Shown here: in pieces, positions 60,456-64,000 of the stretch
How the letters are laid out: each line of letters begins with the position of its first letter
Numbering within the stretch: position 1 is the first letter of the stretch
Source of the DNA: Primula veris
Lineage: Eukaryota > Streptophyta > Magnoliopsida > Ericales > Primulaceae
Direction: 5' to 3'
Length of the DNA: 64,000 nt
Assembly: GCA_963682055.1 (NCBI GenBank)
Contig: OY821749.1
Coordinates: forward strand, 24,931,631 to 24,995,630
Translations under genes and position numbers: made by a program
The notes under the pieces: generated by a model
The model's input: the letters and a program-made list of their open reading frames with translations, nothing else
Database searches by the model: none
What the model was told of the DNA's origin: nothing

Positions 60456-61860
60456 GTATATTTATTCCATTTCCATCCTAATGTACTTTAATAGGTTTAG
60501 TTTAGTATATTTTATTTTATTTGCTTTGCTTTGCAATATTTATCTCTCTGTTTTAGTGTTTATTATGTATGTGTTTATGCACCCCTTCACTTTGTTATAT
60601 AGTTTTTTGGGGAAATAAGCAAATAATAGCAAATGTCCTTGTATGTGCAACTTGTTTATCCATCTTAACAAACGATTGAAATAAAGTATAAACACGTAAC
60701 TAAGACTGAAACTAGAGTCGGATTGTATTACGAAACCAATTACAGAAATCGTAACGTAATTTAATCCATCCTAATATCATCATTTACTACTACTCCCTCC
60801 GTTCCCATTTAATTGTCCATTACGAAACTACATGCAATTTTGACCGCCTTATAATTTGTATCAAAACTGTCGAAATCAATTTTTTTTAAATCTAATCATA
60901 AAATTTAACATTTGAACTATATGATCAACTTTTGAAAATTTTCATTCCGACAATTTTGATACAAGTTCTTGGCTGGTCAAAATTGCACGTAGTTTCGTAG
61001 CGAACAATTAAATGGGAACGGAGGGAGTATCAAATAGGTTTTTATGCAGTGCTATGTTTTATTTGATTTGCAATATCTATCTCTGTTTACTACTCCACTT
61101 ATAAATTTTGAGCAAATAATAGCAAACACCGCAACATGTTTATCTATCCTAATACCATCATATAGTAGTTTTAGTTTAGTATGCTTTATTTGCTTTGCAA
61201 TGTCTATCTGTGTTTACTACTATGTGTTTATGCATCTGTTTTTTTTTTTTACTCCGCTCCGTTAGATACATTTTGGGCAAATAAGCTAATAATACCAAAC
61301 ACGCTTCTATTCTGTGCGCAACTTGGTTTTCCATCCTAATACTATCATCATTTAGTACTATCATATAGTTTTAGTATAGTATGTTTTATTTGATTTGGAA
61401 TATTTGCACCTGCTTGGTTTTTTACTCCACTTCGTTATACAATTAAATTTTGGGCTAATTAGCAAACAATAACAAATAATAGCAAATAGTAGTATGCTTG
61501 ACTTGTTGAAAGTTTTAGTCTCAATTGTGTCGATTTTACGTCACTTTATTTGATAGATGACAGGTCTAGTTGCATAACTGGCAAACCCGAAAAATGTAAT
61601 TTCAATCCTTCATATTATCATAATTTAGTACTATCATATAGTTTAGTACTATGTTTTATTTGATATGCAATATCTACCTCTGTTTACTACTCCGTGTTTA
61701 TGCACCTGCTTGGTTTCTTTACTTCACTTCGTTATAGGAGTATTTATTTTTTGCCTAATTAGCAAATAATAACAAAAAATAGCATGGTTAACTTGTTGAA
61801 GTTTTAGTCTTAGTGTCGATTTTATGTCCCTTTATTAGGTAGATGATAGGTTTAGGTGTG
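60456..61860. repeat. ~200-bp degenerate tandem repeat array in MDL intron 1
   Basis: A unit with TAGTTTAGTAT, TTTATTTG(C/A)TTTGCAAT, TATCTCTGTTTACTACT, GTGTTTATGCA, ACTTCGTTATA and GCAAATAATAGCAAA recurs at about 60490, 61050, 61180, 61375 and 61640. The first interval is lengthened by the Stowaway insertion. A further copy follows the decayed exon at about 63720. Confidence 0.75.
60793..61027. mobile_element. Intact Stowaway MITE (235 bp)
   Basis: Ends CTCCCTCCGTTCCCATTTAA and TTAAATGGGAACGGAGGGAG are perfect inverted complements, flanked by TA duplications at 60791-60792 and 61028-61029. The whole element is an imperfect palindrome. Little decay indicates recent insertion. Confidence 0.95.
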
Positions 61861-63541
61861 TTATTCAATCCACGGAGCCTAAATGCCTTTTCGGGAAAAA
61901 CTTTTTTAAGTCGTTTTTTTTTTTCGCATTCTAAACTTGATTGTCTTTGTAATCAAGCTTTTTCCTCTTAGAAAAGACGAGCCTGCGAAAAAAAGTAAAT
62001 CAAAATATAGAAATTGATGGGTTCTGTGGATTTTTTTCAAGTTGAATGTTTCCGTCTATTTTCTGGAATGTTTGTTTTAATTTAGAATGAAACAGTAATA
62101 CTATAACGCGTTATCTCGTTCAGCGGAAGGGCTTATTTGTTGATAGCTTGTTAAGTTGCTTGTGTTGAAGGTGCAAAATGTAATGCTCCCATGTTCATTA
62201 GCAATGAAATGGAATACTATTGTAAAAATGCAAGAGTCAAATTGAGTATTTAAATGATAATCCTTCTTTTGTCCTCATACTACCAAGTACCTGCAGCTGT
62301 ATTTTATCCTTTTTTAGCAGCTCTTTTTACAAAAAAAAAAAGTTGCCAAACAGGGCATAAGTACCTTTCTTATAGCTTATCATGCATGTACACAGCTGGC
62401 CACTTGGCAACTCCTCTAACTGATAGCCCGTAGATTATAATTAAATGATACATAGTTAAAAATTGAACTAGAATAGACTATAAAGAGACTAAGCTCGGCT
62501 TTGCTCTAATGTATCCCATTTAGGTGCTCTTATGCCTGTTTAGGTATTCAGTAAAAGTGGTATCTATGTACGATTGTACTCGCACTTGGATCTGATTGTA
62601 TATATTATTGGTTCACACTAGCCTGTAACTGAGAAAACTGAGAAAACTAGTCCTCATAAGGTGAGCGTATTAATCAAATTCATTTTCATTCGGAAATTTT
62701 GTTGCTAGTTATTTAACTATTTTTGCCTTGAAATTCGTTGGGTAGTCTTCCTGGTTTGCCAATTTTTTCTGTCTTTTGGTTTCCAAACCCCACTTGGGAC
62801 CAATTTCTACTATTTTTCTAGTTTCAACAAAAAAACCTGTTTACAAGTTTTGTTGTTACTGTCTTGAAACCATCCTCTCCTAAGACAACTTATATAAGGG
62901 TCTTTTATTAGTATTTCGGAAGGCATACTTATCTCTGAGTTCCTGTTTACTTAGCTTTGGTTTGGAACCGTCCCACTCTCTTTCAAACTCTCTTCTTTTC
63001 TTTAGGTAAACTTAATGCTACAGTGATACATGATACATCGAAGAGACTTTAATTTATCATTTCTAACAAAGAATTTGAGAACTTCAAATTAAATAATTTT
63101 CGTACTGATTATACTAAAAAATGAAGCGTTTCAAGAAACAGAAGAGACAAATCATACTAAGTGGTATTCTCTGGTATGATGAAGTTGAGGATAGCAATGC
63201 ATTGGCTTTGGCTCTAGCTGAGTTATGATGATGGCAATATTTTTAGTGTATACTGAATTAGGGACAAATTTACTGGTAAATCTTACTCACTATAATCTTG
63301 GTGTGTTATTGTTGGAAGGTATCAAGATTCAAACTCCATAGTGTGTGTTCCCTTGAGGAACTGCACAGCCGTGGACCCTCTTTTACTTTTCACCATGGAT
63401 TTAAATCCACAAGTTTTGGGATTTAAGATCCACATATTACAAGCTATTCCTAATAATTCCTTAGTTTTCTTGATATCATAAAAATTTAGTGATTTAACAT
63501 ACAGAGGCAAGATATACTTTACATCCATCTAATATAACGTT

Positions 63542-63648
63542 AGTGAATCTGTCTACTAATGTGAGTATGGAGTGTATTGACACCTCCATAGTCCATCCTC
63601 AAGGAGGCCACCTCCTCCATCGTTGACCTAATTTGCAAACCCTCAAAT
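63542..63648 (+). pseudogene. Decayed duplicate of MDL exon 1
   Basis: Aligns with 60353-60455: GTGAATCTGTCTACTAATGT, ATTGACACCTCC, CATCCTCAAGGA and GCAAACCCTCAAATGTAAAT follow the order of the real exon, including the donor. The ATG-Pro start is lost, an insertion shifts the frame, and a TGA follows. Intron-like sequence after it also resembles that after the intact exon, so a block was duplicated. Confidence 0.8.
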
Positions 63649-64000
63649 GTAAATCCATCATATCATTTACATCATATGTTGTCTAATTTATCTATCTTTC
63701 TCTGACCCTCTACATGATTTTAGCATATTTTCCATTTGCTATGCAATATTCATCTCTGTTTCTCTGTGTATGCAACTGGGCAGTTTTATTTACCTACTTT
63801 GGTTATATAATGTCTGTTTTTGTTTTTGGGCATCCCAATTTTACATCCCTCTGTTCGATAGGTCTTAAGGCGGTTATTGTGTAATTGAGTTCGTGTGGCG
63901 TAAGGGTTTGTTTAGCAATAGGTGTTTTAAGTCATTTTTGTATTAAAAATCTCATTATGTTTGTAATCAAGCCTATTATGCTCATAGAAGATTTTTTTTT

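Larger units (their letters stand above)
60456..64000 (+). other. Intron 1 of the MDL gene (partial)
   Basis: The intron is filled by a repeat array (60456-61860), an intact Stowaway MITE, the decayed exon 1 copy and AT-rich sequence. No MDL exon 2 was recognised. Between about 61960 and 63540 I see no coding sequence or clear repeat. Confidence 0.6.

Overview
The window is nuclear DNA from a flowering plant, most likely a eudicot. The genes are split by GT-AG introns, intergenic DNA is very AT-rich, there are Stowaway-type MITEs and a SINE-like element, and every recognised protein belongs to a plant family. Nothing bacterial, phage, organellar or CRISPR-like is present. I cannot name the species.

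Layout, left to right: (1) 1-3925, minus: a DUF538 gene of the At5g01610 type, cut by the left edge. (2) 6239-34449, plus: four tandem TRICHOME BIREFRINGENCE-LIKE (TBL/DUF231) genes, here called A-D, with near-identical exon plans. They are predicted Golgi polysaccharide O-acetyltransferases of the xylan-acetylating TBL33/34/35 group. (3) 35575-36244, minus: a short BES1/BZR1-like transcription factor ending in an EAR motif. (4) 40566-47926, plus: a 13-exon plastid MATE transporter like DTX44, with a GC-AG intron and a recent 530-bp tandem duplication. (5) 48551-51295, minus: an IMK2-like LRR receptor (pseudo)kinase. (6) 56536-57180, minus: a single-exon PRA1 protein. (7) 60345 to the right edge, plus: exon 1 of a MIF/D-DT-like (MDL) gene, followed by a repeat-filled intron and a decayed second copy of exon 1.

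The exon joins were worked out by hand from splice sites, reading-frame phase and family alignment. For every complete gene the exon lengths add to an intact frame: TBL A 414 aa, B 414 aa, C 398 aa, D 443 aa, DTX44-like 546 aa, IMK2-like 831 aa, BZR-like 162 aa, PRA1 214 aa.

The gene order is informative. From memory, DUF538 next to TBL matches At5g01610-At5g01620 (TBL35), and TBL next to the plastid MATE matches At2g38320 (TBL34)-At2g38330 (DTX44). The window therefore appears to keep together an ancestral block that Arabidopsis split between duplicated segments, with the single TBL expanded to four. The rest of the sequence is introns and intergenic DNA holding MITEs, fold-back elements, local tandem duplications and simple repeats. 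I found no wholly new biological system. The best leads are the TBL array with its divergent copy C, the short EAR-bearing BZR protein, the fresh duplication in DTX44 and the rearranged MDL locus.
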